A DNA stretch of 64,000 bases, from assembly GCA_036936605.1 (NCBI GenBank), contig JAUPFV010000004.1, positions 65,620,352-65,684,351 of the forward strand, written 5' to 3'. The position numbers and the translations under genes are program-made. A model generated the notes under the pieces. That model was given only the letters and a program-made list of their open reading frames with translations. It ran no database searches and was not told where the DNA came from. Of this stretch, positions 13,157 to 24,700 are shown one piece after another (the stretch's first letter is position 1; every line of letters begins with the position of its first letter). This stretch comes from Limnanthes douglasii subsp. nivea (taxonomy: Eukaryota > Streptophyta > Magnoliopsida > Brassicales > Limnanthaceae).

Positions 13157-13437
13157 GTTCAAAATGATGAACATGGTGGCTTACTATTTATTAGTTCAAA
13201 ATAATGAACATCATCATCCAGCGTTCTCTGGATGGCCCATTAGATTCAAAATGATGAATATTAAAAAAGGCTCTCTCTTAGTTCAAAACAATGAACATTG
13301 TCATCCAACAATATTTGGAATACTTTTGTAAGTTCAAAATAATGAACATCATCAACCCAAATTCGATGGGAAACTTTTATTGGTTCAAAATAATGAACAT
13401 TTTCTTTGGAGTATCTTTTGAGTCCAAAAAAATGGAC
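13157..13437. repeat. Seven spaced 16-bp palindromes in the aORF/pol spacer
   Basis: Inverted repeats of 5-bp arms and a 6-bp AT loop, consensus GTTCAAAATAATGAAC, begin at 13,157, 13,194, 13,244, 13,281, 13,332, 13,383 and 13,422, spaced 37-51 bp. The third has arms ATTCA/TGAAT and the seventh GTCCA/TGGAC, so both arms changed together. They lie between the convergent ends of aORF and pol. Confidence 0.9.
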
Positions 13438-13495
13438 ATTTATGGAAGTCATTATATGATGGTGAATGTACTTTATATATACGTCGACTATTATG

Positions 13496-13543
13496 GCACC
13501 TCATTAAAACATTTATGTGCCACCAGGGTAGGAAAGAGTATGC
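13496..13543 (-). promoter_or_regulatory. Conserved post-pol block (element C copy)
   Basis: Plus-strand CACCTCATTAAAAC...GCCACCAGGG...GGAAAGAGTATG. The same ordered block lies just beyond the pol stop in A (40,346-40,396) and, inverted, in B (55,308-55,358). Non-coding; possibly a 3'-end or packaging signal. Confidence 0.7.
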
Positions 13544-13589
13544 CACTGATACTTACATAAACTCATAAAGAATATATTTACATAGTTAC

Positions 13590-13810
13590 ACATTCACTCT
13601 AAATAAACTTTGAGGTGCTCAAGGTTCCAGGGTGGGGAAAATCTCTTCCTTCTTTATCTTTGAGTCTGTACGTCCTCGGCTTGATCTTTTTTGTTACCGT
13701 GTAGGGACCCTCCCAATTAGGAGCCAGGTTGCCCAGCTATTTTTCTTTTGTATAGAGGAAAAATTTCCTCAAAACCTTGTCCCCAACTTTGAATTCTCGT
13801 CTTCTAACTT
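13590..13810 (-). pseudogene. Element C integrase C-terminus remnant
   Basis: Minus-strand translation gives the end of a Gypsy integrase: GDKVLRKFFLYTKEK, NLAPNWEGPYTV, then a frameshifted HPxNLEHLK tail, matching GDKVLRKVFLHTK, WEGPY and HPWNIEHLK in A and B. It has an in-frame stop after TKEK and a one-base deletion in the tail. It breaks off at about 13,811, where Copia sequence starts, so the rest of pol is absent. Confidence 0.8.
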
Positions 13811-13811
13811 T

Positions 13812-14943
13812 GGTGGGAAGTCTACGCTATCTAACTTGCACAGGACCAGATATTCTTCATGCAGTTAGATTGGTTAGCCGCTACATGAAATCTCCAACAA
13901 CAACTCATCTCAAACTTGCAAAGAGAATCATTCGTTATCTGAAAGGTACAATTGAATTTTGATTACTCTATTCTGTTTCTATTGATTATAAACTTGTTAG
14001 GTATAGCGATAGTGATTGGGGTGGAGATATAGACAATCGAATGAGTAATTTTGGATTTATCTTTTTTATGGGAAACATTGCCTTCACATGGATGTCAAGG
14101 AAACAACCGATTGTCACGTTGTCTACTTGTGAAGTGGAATACGTTGTTGTTACTACATGTGTTAGTCATGCTATTTGGCTTAGAAATCTATAAAAAGAGA
14201 TAGACCTAACACAAAATGAGCCAACTGAAATATATGTCGATAATAAGTCAACCATCGCATTAGCCAAAAATCCAGTATTCCATGATCGAAACAAACATAT
14301 CGATGTCTGCTACCACTACATAAGAGAGTGTATTTCAAGAAAGGATGTGCAAGTTATATATGTGAAGACACAAGATCAAGCTGCCAATATTTTCATCAAG
14401 CCACTGAAAAGCAAAGACCTCAAACGATTAAGAAAACTACTAGGGGTCACGGGATCAAGTTTAAGGGGGAGTATTGGATCATAAACTTGACCCATTTAAA
14501 AGGTACATCCCTCTCTATAAGGTCCATCAAGAAATCATGTTCTAGAAATAAATTAAATATTATTTATTATTGTAGTAGAGGTTGTGTGTAAGACCATCCT
14601 TAGGTTTAGTGCAAGATACTCTTTTATGTTGAGTCTAAGAAACACTTTTACCTTGAGTGTAGTGTTGAGTTGAGTGTTTAAGTATCCATAAGCTATTGGA
14701 TGGTGGATCCTTGTCTCCTATATGGTATTATAAATAGTGGAGCTTTCCCACCATCTAGAAAATTAGAGAGTTATATTAGAGTGAGAGAAAAGAGAGACAA
14801 GATTTCTCTCTTGAGTGTTAGGAAAAATATTTCTCTTATAGTGTGAGTTCTAAGAGTGGCTTGTAATATTTCTTCTTTTTAATCTACATCAAAGTTGTTT
14901 GTTTGTTTTTTACTGAGTGTTGTTTTAATATTATCCGCCAACA
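13812..14943 (+). mobile_element. Ty1/Copia fragment: RNase H end plus 3' LTR
   Basis: The plus strand encodes the end of a Copia polyprotein: RYLTCTGPDILHAV, VSRYMKSPTTTHLK and RIIRYLKGT, then the RNase H part with SDSDWGG, WMSRKQPIVTLST and a DNKSTIALAKNP stretch, with a few stops. A polypurine tract (AAGGGGGAG, to about 14,471) leads into an LTR (14,472-14,943) starting TATTGG, probably a mutated TGTTGG, and ending CCAACA, with a TATTATAAATAG promoter-like motif inside. Everything 5' of RNase H is missing and the left end joins Gypsy pol directly. This points to illegitimate recombination rather than a clean insertion. Confidence 0.85.
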
Positions 14944-15115
14944 GTTCTAACTAGATGTCTGACTTTAGTAGTTTCAAAATATTCCAACCATTTGTAGTTG
15001 TATAATACTATGTCTAGTATTTTCCATTCCTAAAACCATGCATCCTATAAATGGAAATCATGTATAGCTTTATTGAAATCTTTTATGCTTCTCAATCATT
15101 CCACATCCTAAAATC
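14944..15115 (-). mobile_element. LINE scrap, copy of 8715-8875
   Basis: About 160 bp beginning CTAGATGTCTGACTTTAGTA repeats the endonuclease/RT-linker part of the reversed LINE at 8715-8875 with few differences. It lies between the Copia LTR end and element C gag. Confidence 0.85.
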
Positions 15116-15124
15116 TTCAAGATA

Positions 15125-16760
15125 TTGACAATAATTGTTTTTTCTATGCTCTCTTGGAGTTTGCATTGGGGAAATGTTTACGGCGGTGCACATTCGAACG
15201 TGTCTTTTCAAAGATCGTAGATACACACTCAGTCCACTCAGCATACTGAGGTGGTCTGACCCATTTGTCTGACATGGGTCGTATAAACTGTTGAGTGTTG
15301 ACTACAGATGTGTACTTATTACTTGTACTTGTGCTTGGGGTCGGACGGTACTTTTTGGATGTGATACTTGCTGTCGAATATTAATTGGTGTCACAATCGG
15401 TCTTATCATTGTCGGATCTTGGCAGAAATGGTTCGGACTAAACTACGACATCGATTATATCTCTCATGCTCTAGTTTCTTCAATTAAAATTCGCTTCTCT
15501 ATCTGATCCAGAAATGCTCCAAACGTCATAGCATGCGTCTCTGTAGCCTTATCTTTTATCACACCCGGAAGCAAGCTCATTCGGAAAGCAGCTAGAGCCA
15601 CTCTATCTTCACAAAATTCCATATATGTCTTAACTTGGATGAAACGCTTTGTAAACTCTTTGATACATTCCCCAACTTTCTGCCTCCAGTAGATTATAGT
15701 GTCCATATTTACTCTGAACGTTTTTCTCCCAAAAAAATATTTTCGGAACATGCTCAAAAAAACATCAAAGTTCTTAATACACCCTTGAGGTAAACGATTA
15801 TACCACTTCGATGCAACATTCTTGAAAGTTTGTGAGAAATTCCTGCACAATAACTTGTTATCGTCATCGCAATTGATCATGAAATTCTTGAACTGTTCGA
15901 TGTGTTTGTCTTGATCTTGTGTTACATCCAACTTTTGTAACTTAGATACATCGAACCACTCTGGGAGATGCCTGGAAAAAATGTTTGGAGAGACTGGAGA
16001 TGACCATCAATTATGTCCGATCTTATAAGTGCTTCCCTCTGGTCCCTTGTTTGATGTTGCATATACACCTTCCTCGGACGGGAAAGTAAACTGATTACTG
16101 ACTTGGTAATCCTGATTGAAGCTGTTAGATTAAATTTGCATTCGAGGAGTTACATGCTTTGGTCGAATCGTATTTACTGATTTGTCAGGATCTTCGGAGT
16201 ATAATTTTCTTTTTCCTTGATCATGTTTTTTCTTCCTCGAACTTTTAGTCCTCCGACTAGTTCAATGGGAACTTTTGTGTACCCTCGAATCTCTCTATCT
16301 CTGGCCTGATTTATGTCTAGTATCAGTATCGAAGGATGAAAATTCATCTGAACTAAGAGAAGTATACTAACTAGACTCAGTCGACTCATATCGTTTCCCA
16401 GATCTAGTTCACATTTTGGAGGATCTCCGACTTTTTCTCTGATGCATTTCCTCAGATTGATTAACATCATGGGCCTGATCTGTCACAGCATGCTCTCATC
16501 GGACTTCTGATTTGATTCTATGTGAGCTGATTATCGATTCCTTTTCAGCGTTTAACCTCTTAATGTCCTCCAAAAGCTCTTTCTGCTTGGCAACCAAGAC
16601 GGATTCTTCGAGGAGCTCTTCAGCATATCGATTATTATCATTTATTTTGTTTGTCACTTGATGTTCCATCACTAGGTCTCTAGATGAGATTCTGATCAAA
16701 TTTTTTATCGGATTTGCCTCTATCTCTCCACGAATTTCAGTTTCCGTTGTTTTTTAGATT
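15125..16760 (-). pseudogene. Element C gag, broken
   Basis: Minus strand, high to low coordinates: an N-terminal coiled-coil section (16,496-16,699, ELLEDIKRLNAEKESI), a frameshifted basic linker (16,174-16,470), and the retrotransposon gag core (15,464-15,931, HIEQFKNFM, LLCRNFSQTFK, KWYNRLPQGCI, AAFRMSLLPG). The C-terminal part, WVRPPQYAEWTECVSTIFEKT, continues to about 15,130 through stops. It parallels gag of A and B domain by domain. The zinc knuckle is missing because the LINE scrap starts there. Not functional. Confidence 0.85.
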
Positions 16761-16802
16761 AATTTTTCGGTTTTGGAACGATAATTTCGGGTACCACTCA
16801 GA

Positions 16803-16820
16803 TTCCCACAGACGGTACCA
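16803..16820 (-). other. Element C primer-binding site
   Basis: On the minus strand, TGGTACCGTCTGTGGGAA lies one base after the LTR end. It begins TGG, the complement of a tRNA CCA end. The primer tRNA was not identified. Confidence 0.55.
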
Positions 16821-16821
16821 C

Positions 16822-17113
16822 TGATGAAATCAAAAAATTCTTAGGGATAAAGTCATATGCGGAAATGTTTGTATGAGAACGTACTTCTAAGAAATATTCG
16901 TATTACATACTTTTAGTGAGAGAATCTGTATTTAGTAGAGAGAGAAAGAGACAAAAGAAATAAATGTAGTAATAATTGATTAATCATGGGCCATTTTCTC
17001 CAAAAGGGAATGTCCTTTATATAGTACATGAGGTGAGTAATGAAATTACATAATTACCACTGTTAAAGTGGATTTCTCACCCCCACTCTTTTGTTGTTCA
17101 TAAACAAGTTTAC
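16822..17113 (-). repeat. Element C 5' LTR, truncated
   Basis: Plus-strand TGATGAAATCAAAA onward matches the left LTR as far as the TTGTTGTTCATAAACAA region, after which similarity stops. About 115 bp of the LTR, including its outer edge, is missing. Confidence 0.75.
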
Positions 17114-17147
17114 TGTTCATAAACAGTTTTTAAGCAGTTATCTTTCA

Positions 17148-17314
17148 TGACACGTTTCACTTCTTGATTGGAGTCACATATTTGTTTTACCCTAAGTAAG
17201 GTTAACCAATCAATAGGAGATTTTTACACTACTCTAGCATTCAATAGTCTTCACTAGAACTCCTATTTCCCTAGTATGGTACTCAAGGATTTTTTATATC
17301 ATTATATATAAATT
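17148..17314 (+). promoter_or_regulatory. Promoter of antisense ORF, element D
   Basis: An ACGT-core motif, TGACACGTTTCA (17,148-17,159), is followed by a TATA box, TATATATAAATT (17,303-17,314), 171 bp before the D aORF start codon. Same arrangement as in A, B and C. Confidence 0.5.
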
Positions 17315-17484
17315 CCTTCTTCATTTTCCCCACTTTTGAAATTTTTAGAAAGAAAAACACTTCATTTTTAATAGAGAAATTGTATGTTGTTATTGAATGT
17401 CTGGTACATCACCGGTGATCTATTATTTTCCTCCACCGCTTCCACCGTCGTGAATCTCTTCTCTGGTGGCATCTTGGTGCTTGT

Positions 17485-18697
17485 ATGTTCACCTCCAGAA
17501 ACACTTTAACCAAAGATGGTTGGTTAAACTTGTCTAAAGTAGACGAAGGAAATAAAAAGGCAAAGGCTGTTGTTGGGTTACCTGCCTCCTCAGGCACTGT
17601 TGTGGTAACTCAATCTACCGGCTTCTGAGTGGTTTATCCCTATAATAAATGTAATATCCTTTCTGAACCCTCTTTAATTTCTTATCTTTGGTCTCCGAAG
17701 CCATCTTGGCCACAAGGCACCACTAGTCTTCGGTTTCGCTCATCATTCATATTCATGGGTTTTGATTCCAAACAGAAAACTCTTCGAAGAGTAACCAGAC
17801 ATTCTAAGGGTAAAAAAAATCCTGCCGAAAGAGACTGATTAGCTCAGCAACAAGAAACTTCCAATAATGTTTCCCTAAAACAATCGCTAAAGGAAAAGGC
17901 CCACATGTCTCAACTAGTTGAGCCCTCCTAAACCTGAATAAATGTTTTCTCAACTTCCAAATGATGAAGAAAATACTAGTACTTAGCCTATTGAACCTTT
18001 GGGATCTAGTCCTAAAGTTATGAAAGAGAACATAAATGATATTAGCGAAGATTCCCCCTCGGAGCATCTGCTTAAACCGGGGAGACTTTGAGGCCAGTGA
18101 AGAAGAAAACTCTGAAAGGAAAAAATAATGGTGATGGCAAGGGAAAAGGTAAGACCCATATAATAGAAACTTAAATTCTTCACCCATCTCTAGTCGGACG
18201 CATCGGGCCCAACTTTACAAGGGTCAGTGTCAAATATCTCTTAGTTATAGAAAAAAAATCCTACGTCTTTTTTTCACAAATTAGAGTTAGAGGCTATTCA
18301 TTCTAAGTGTGGGGGGGGGGGTTCTCTAAAGTAGTTAAGGTAAGGCTCTCACACCTAGAGAGACTCTGATGAACTATGGTCCTAGGGAGTTAGTTGTTTA
18401 TACTGATGTGCTCAACTGGGGCCTTCAGTTTCTCATGGACCCTAAGATCGTAAGATACTTTATTTTAACAGGGCTATGTCCAAGCAAAGCTAGTATGAAT
18501 ACCTAGTTCACATTAATGGTATGCATCATAGCATCAAAGCTATCTAAAAAAATTATGCAAATGGAGGAACTGGTTGCTATTGCGAGGCTATCCCGCAACT
18601 CCTAAATCCCGTTTTACTATTTTAATATGAAGAACGACTACAAAGTGGTGGAATTCGGTATGGAAAAATCTGGTTAGACGGATCTGAATGCTAGAAT
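17485..18697 (+). pseudogene. Antisense ORF (aORF) of element D, 5' half
   Basis: It starts MFTSRNTLTKDGWLNLSKVD, aligned with MFTARTALIKGGWLNLSELE at the start of the A aORF. After several stops it runs into the putative gypsy-transposon domain near 18,390-18,690 (NWGLQFLMDPKIVRYF, then GLCPSKAS and IPFYYFNMKNDYK; compare NWGLRFPLDPEIVQYF and FPFYHFNMGNDLK in A). It breaks off at about 18,697 before exon 2. It carries the part that C lacks, and lacks the part that C keeps. No gag-pol of this element is in the window. Confidence 0.75.
18311..18321. repeat. Homopolymer run of 11 G
   Basis: An isolated poly(G) run in AT-rich DNA within the D aORF relic; its exact length may be a sequencing uncertainty. 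Confidence 0.8.
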
Positions 18698-19365
18698 TGT
18701 TATGTTAGTAATAGTAAAATAACTAAAAGTATGACAGTGGTATTTGTGTTATTTTAGAAGATCGCTTGTACATATAAATTTATCATATTTATTATAACAT
18801 AATAAATAAAGATATTACTTAAGAGACAAGTTATACACATTAATCATCTATCATCAAATCATCAATTGTGTTGTTGATTGTGTTGATGTATGTATTATTT
18901 ATTGTCTTTTATTTTTTATCTTCCAACTCTAAGTCCAATGGGTTTACCTTCCTAAAGGTTTGAGTAAGTGGGTTGAAACAATTTCACCTTTATCAGCAAC
19001 CTCATATTACTTGCGAGATATTTTGTGGAATGACTAAGATTTGTAAAACATACGGGGCACTTGTTATTTTTGCTTTCCCAAAACTATCAAATTTGGTTGT
19101 GTACTATTTGTTTCGATTCGTATGTTCTTTTTTCTTTGCTAAATGGTGCACCGTACCACTTATTTTCAGCCAAACTTATAAGGCTCTTGAGGTGCATTGG
19201 TGTTGTAATTTAATAAACCAAACTTATTATAGTCGAATAAAACCTCAGAGCCTTCTTAGAATTGGTTTGTGAAGACCATGCTCTTGTCTCGTTAAAAATT
19301 CTTCGTCGGCTAAAACCTCATTTTAGGAAAAAAAATTATTTTTATAAGGTATGAATTGTACACAT
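18698..19365. other. LTR-like, unresolved retroelement sequence
   Basis: It begins near a TGTTAGTAATAG motif and contains AT-rich sequence with a CTCGTTAAAAATTCTTCG...AAAACCTCATTTTAGG stretch (about 19,288-19,327), similar in style to plant Copia LTR leaders. No paired LTR, target duplication or coding region was found, so this is only a suggestion. The 99-codon open frame at 18,973-19,272 has no recognisable domain. Confidence 0.3.
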
Positions 19366-19369
19366 AATA

Positions 19370-20040
19370 GGTAGCATGCTAATAGGTTCTTTTGAGCATA
19401 TATTCGAATTAGAAGGACCACATATTAGCTTCAAGCTACTTCGAGTTGCTTCTAGATATAATAGAGTATCCCTTTATCCCTTTATGTAGAAATAGTGATC
19501 CGATTCACATCTAGTGAAGACGACGGTACCCATAAAACTATCAAACTTCATATATGAATATCTTTGAGCCTGTTTGAAACCATATATGCTTTTATTCAGT
19601 TTGCAAACATGACTCTTCTTTCTTTTCTTTCAAATCACTATGAAGGTATGTCGTCTTCACATCTAACTACTTAAGTTATAATTTTTTTTGCATCCATATT
19701 TCTTCAAACAAATTTTCTTGTATTTCGCTTCACAGTTAGAGAGATAATATTAGTGTAGCATTCACATCCCTTAAAATAGAACACTCCACAATAATATAGC
19801 TTTGTAGTGTGTACTCTCATCATGTTTTTCTTTTACTTTATACACTTATTCTTTATGCAAATAGTTTTTACTTTATGATAGTTCGGTTAACTACCAAGTT
19901 CGATGCTTGAACAAAGAGTTTACATCATCTTACATAGCTAACTCACACTTGTTAGAATTCTCAACTTGCAAACCTTAAACATAACTTATCTATACATGTC
20001 CATCTGACAACAAGATGTGTTGAGTTAGGGTTGAATAACA
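19370..20040 (-). pseudogene. Ty1/Copia reverse transcriptase relic
   Basis: Minus-strand frames give an ordered but shattered Copia RT: a DDVNSLFKHRTW stretch (about 19,900-19,940), then DVKTTYLHSDLKEK (about 19,615-19,660), then CKLNKSIYGFKQAQRYSYMK and FDSFMGTVVFTRCESDHYF (about 19,495-19,610). These match the Copia motifs DVKTAFLHGDL and CKLxKSIYGLKQAPRxWYxKFD. Frameshifts separate the blocks. No LTRs are assigned. Confidence 0.75.
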
Positions 20041-20380
20041 ATCCACTAACTTAAGGATCATATCACTTCTTCTAAGAGTGAGAACCAGAGTACTGAGCTT
20101 TGGAAAATTTAGACTATCATACTCTCTCTCAGGCACTTCAAATTCATGGTTATGGACAATCTTATCATGAACATAATATCTTTTTTATCTTTTTTTAGAA
20201 ATATTAATAATAACAAAAAATAATGTGAATATCTATAATTAAATTCAATTTCTAAAACAGATGTAAAACAGGCGATTGATAAATATTTTTTGATTTTGAT
20301 TATGATTAAATCCTAGAATTTGTGAAGAGGCTTCTCCAAGAACTCCAAGATCTCTTTATGCTTCTCGAAGATCATCTGTC
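20041..20380. other. No feature seen
   Basis: AT-rich sequence between the Copia relic and the LINE leader; nothing supported. Confidence 0.5.
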
Positions 20381-20545
20381 CTCCGCCGTTTGAGCTCACC
20401 GGAATTTTCAGGGAAGAACTCCTCTGATCTTTCAGAGGCGCTTCCCTGATTCTCTTCTCTTCTCTCGCTCCAGATTGTTTGTTCTTGGTTGCTCTGTTAT
20501 TCGCTTCTCCTACTCTCTGTTTTCGTTTTTCTTTGAATCTGCTCT

Positions 20546-21309
20546 ATGGCAAATGAAACTCCTAATGAGGAAGAGTTCCCTAATATTCTCTCTTGCTTTA
20601 ATAACAACGTCCAAAACAATTTTAAGAAATCTTACTTAGATACCTTGAAATCTGTTACTGAGCGTACTGAACCACCCCCTGAGTTTGTCAAGCAGGCTGA
20701 AGACCATAACACAATACAATACTAAAAAAGAACCAAGGATGTTCTTCTGAAACAATCTAAAACAACTCTGATAGGGAAATTCAGCTAAGGAATTCCCAAA
20801 CGTGCTGCTCTTCAGGCGTTTCTTGAATCCTTTAAATTTAAAGGGCAATACAATTTTATTACTCTTGACTTGAGACAGATTTTGATCGAATTCTGCTTAA
20901 TAGAATATTTTGGGAAACTATAGGCTAAAAGCATTTGGAACGTTGATGGGAAAGTAATGAGATTGGTGAAGTGGTGCCCAGATTACAGCAAGAATTTCGA
21001 AAGCCCTACTGTTCTGCTTTGGGTCAGATTTGAAAACAATCCTGAGTATCTCTATAATAGTTCTATCATCAATGACCTTTCTGCCTCATTGGACTTTGTC
21101 CATCGCACGACTGTCCCTGATGCTCACAGGGCTAACACTAATGCATGTTTTTCTCAAGTTGAGATAGATGTGTCCAAAGTTCTTAAGAGAAAGATGTGGA
21201 TCGGTTTCAGAGAAAACGATGGGTGTTGGGTTGGGGTAAGTTACCGTAATGTGCCAAGCTACTGTCATAAGACTGTAGAAAGAATGATACTAAAAATGAT
21301 ACTTAAATG
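20546..21309 (+). pseudogene. LINE ORF1 (DUF4283-type), broken
   Basis: A single frame from ATG 20,546 to the stop at 21,307, interrupted by at least three in-frame stops. It encodes an acidic N-terminus (MANETPNEEEFPNI) and then the DUF4283-like fold of plant LINE ORF1 proteins: ITLDLRQILIEF, VMRLVKWCPDYSKNFESPTV, VLLWVRFENNPEYLYN and KRKMWIGF. In plants this protein is thought to bind RNA in the LINE particle. The zinc-knuckle part expected afterwards is not seen. The frame is collinear with known ORF1s, so the family assignment is firm. Confidence 0.75.
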
Positions 21310-21729
21310 AAAGTGCTCAACACTGAAATAGAAAATATCGATAAAGAATTGACTAAAACTAATTCTTTACAAGACAGTTCTACAATGAAGATGCTATTAC
21401 TCAAGATAAGGAAGACATCACTTCTAAAAAGGATCTTGATATCATCAGTGCTCTTCAAAACTTGGATCAGGATCACTCTGTAAGCCACAATGCTGAATCT
21501 GCTTCTCATCAGGCTGAATCTGCTTCTCCTCAACGTGATAATATAGGTAGCCACAATGTATCGCCGAATGTCACCTCCACTGATCAAGATTTCAATATTA
21601 CTATCAATAACAAGTTAAAATCTGCAAACAAAAACAGAAGTGTTAAAATACTGTCCATAAACTCTCTCCTTAAAAGAGAGAAAACTTATTACAAATCCCT
21701 ATCAGACAATGAAAAAGATTGTTAGTAAG

Positions 21730-24700
21730 AACGCTCGTAGCATCAACAACAATCCTACCTTGGCTATATGATTCATAATGATAAAGTAAGGGTGCTTGCT
21801 ATTCAAGAGCCTATGGCCAGGTATGACAAAATGGATAAGGTTGCTAAGAGAATTGGACTTCTGAATCATGTATCTAACTGTTCCAATAAGCTGTGGATTT
21901 TCTGGGCTGATGATGTTAACTTAACAGTTAAGAATGATCATGAGCAATTCCTCCATATGGAGGTCAACTTCTCTACCTCTACTTGTAATCTTACGTCTGT
22001 CTATGCAAAGAATCAAAGAACGTTGTGTAAAGATCTTTGGAACCAGATGATTCAGCTTTCCTGTGATGACATGCCCTGGATTGTTGCTGGTGATTTCAAC
22101 ACTATCACCAGCTCTGCTGCTCCAATGCAGATGACTTCAATAAAGCTAGGGGTTCGTTGGATCCAGATACACCTGGAGTAACAACAAAATCTGGAAGAGA
22201 TTAGACAGGGTTCTAATCAATCCCAAAATGGAGACATCTAATTATCGCATCCAGGTTTTTCACATGGTCAGAACATGTTCTGACCATGCTCCACTCCTCA
22301 TTACTATCTCTAATTCTCAGAGTAACTTTTCTGTTTATAATAAATGAAACTTCAAATTTATTAATGCTTGGGTTAACAACACTGATTTCTTAAACTGTGT
22401 CAAGCAGAATTGGAACTTACAATGTAAAGGTGATGCTAACATGGTTTTCTGGTCTAAACTCAAGAGATTAAAGAAGTTCCTCAAAGAGTGGAACTCCACT
22501 CATTTTGGTAACATATTCAACAAAGTCAAGGAGGCCACTAAAGAGGTTAACAACAAATAACTCACTCATCAAAGGGACAACAATAGTATGTCAAAGGCTA
22601 ATCTTTCTAAAGCAAACAACATTCTGATTCAAGCTCTCAAGAATGAAGAGAGCTATTGGAAACAAAGGTGCTATAATACCTGGCTTAACGAATATGACGG
22701 TAACACTAAGCTTTATTAAAATTATGTTTCTAAGAAAAGGCAAAAGAACACTATTAAAGATATTAAAGATAATGGTACTTGGTTAACTAACTAGGTTGAG
22801 ATTGCAAAATCTGATGAGTCATATTTCAAAGAGATTCTCTCTAATGGTTCCTTTACCTGTAATGACACTAATATTATGGATTCCATTCTTAACAAAATTC
22901 CTAAGCTCATTAATGACAGGGAAAATACAACTATCCTAAAGCCCACCACAAATGAGGATATGTGGAACATTGTTCAAGCTATGAACAAAGACAGTGCCCC
23001 TGGCACAGATGGTTTCAACTGTTTCGTTCTTAAATCTTGGTGGGATATAATCTGTTTCGATCTCTGCAATGCTATAAATGCCTACCTAAAGGGCAATAGA
23101 ATCCCTAGTGGTGTCTTTGCCACTGGGATCTATCTTATCCCTAAAGGGCCAAATCCCATATCTTGGACGAACTTCAGGCCTATCAGCCTTTGCATAATAT
23201 TTAATAGGCTGATTTCTAGTTTGATTAACAGTAGAATCTCTAACATTCTACCTAACATTATCACCAATTTTCAAGGTTCCTTTGTCAAAGACAGGCTTAT
23301 CCATGACAACATTTTAATCACCAAAGAAATGCTCCATAACATTAACAGAATGCCTTCTAAAGGCAATATAATGGTTCAACTTGATATGTCAAAGGAATTT
23401 GACAGATTGTCTCATGCCTTTGTTATCAAAGTTTTGAAATGCTTAGGGTTTTCTGACAAGCTGGTCAACCTTATCTATTGTATGATTTCTAAAGTCATGG
23501 TCTATATTCTAATCAATGGTATTAGTATAGGCTATTTCCCTCAGAAGAATGGACTAAGACAAGGAGACCCTCTGCCTCCTAGTATTTCCATTCTTGCTGA
23601 GGAAAATCTTCTCATAGGCATCTCTAATCTCTTCAAAGATAACAATAGCATGAAATTCCATTAAAATCTGGTTACATCTTACCTAGTCTTGCTTTTGCTG
23701 ACGATATTATTATTTTCACTAACAACACCCCTTCAACAATTGATAAGCTGTGCAACCTGTTGGAAAGATACCAATCAGCTTCTGGTCAGATGATTAACAA
23801 AGAAAAGAAAAAAAAAATTACCTCTTCAAAGTCTGCTCAGGCCTCCATTGCCAGACTAAAGTCTTCTACTAGTTTCAACACTGATCATACTCCTTTTAAC
23901 TACCTGGGCATCACTATAGCTGCAAATAACAAGGGAAAGAATTTCTCAACTCTAATAGCTAAAATTCATAACAAGATTAATGAATGGGACATGAAACATT
24001 TGTCTTTTGGGGGTAGGTTGTCCCTAATAAAAAATGTCCTTCATCCTATTGTTTACTACTAGATGCAGAACACCCTTATCCCCAAAACTATTATTAGCAA
24101 AATATAAAAGTGTTTTAAAAATTTTATGTGGAGGTCCAAGTATAATGAAAATGTCATTGGGCTTCCTGGAGTCAGCTTTGCAAGCCTTTTGAGGAAGGTG
24201 GGTTAAATATCAAACTGCTTTCTGATATTCAACTCACTTTCTCTCAAAATTTATGGTTTATGTTCAGAAAAAGAAAATCCCTTTGGGCAAACTTAATGCA
24301 CCACATTTATAGCCCTATCTCTCATCCTATCAAAGCTAATTGCAAAGCCTCTGACTTTATATCTGGAAAAAGCTTCATTCTATTAAATACCAAGCTGATC
24401 ATAACATTAACTGGACTCTTGGTAAAGGGGACATGGACTTCTGGTTGGACTCTTGGCATAACATGCCCCCTATCACCATTAATCAAGATCTTAACACATG
24501 GTACATTCCTGCTAAGGTAAAAATCTTTTGGAAAGATGCTAATTGGGACAATTCCACTCTTTTTAGCTTCATGCCCTATGAAAGAGTCAGACACATTAAT
24601 AGTGTCAAGATCATTCATGACCATGAAGACAAGATTGAGTGGAAGCTCTCAAATGATACTAACTTCGGTACCAAGTTAACCTGGGACACTATCAGGCATA

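Larger units (their letters stand above)
9466..17113 (-). mobile_element. Ty3/Gypsy (Tat-type) element C, rearranged
   Basis: A Gypsy element whose gag-pol reads leftward. Left to right: 3' LTR (9466-9871), PPT, antisense aORF (+), convergent spacer with palindromes, the last ~70 codons of pol, then Copia and LINE fragments standing where protease, RT, RNase H and integrase should be, then gag (-), the primer site and a truncated 5' LTR (16,822-17,113). The two LTRs match over about 290 bp with small indels and substitutions, so it is older than elements A and B. The right LTR stops matching at about 17,113, where element D's aORF promoter region begins, so the outer boundary and target duplication are lost. 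Confidence 0.8.

Noticed and set aside
18973..19272. 99-codon plus-strand frame
   Set aside because: No recognisable domain and it lies in LTR-like debris.
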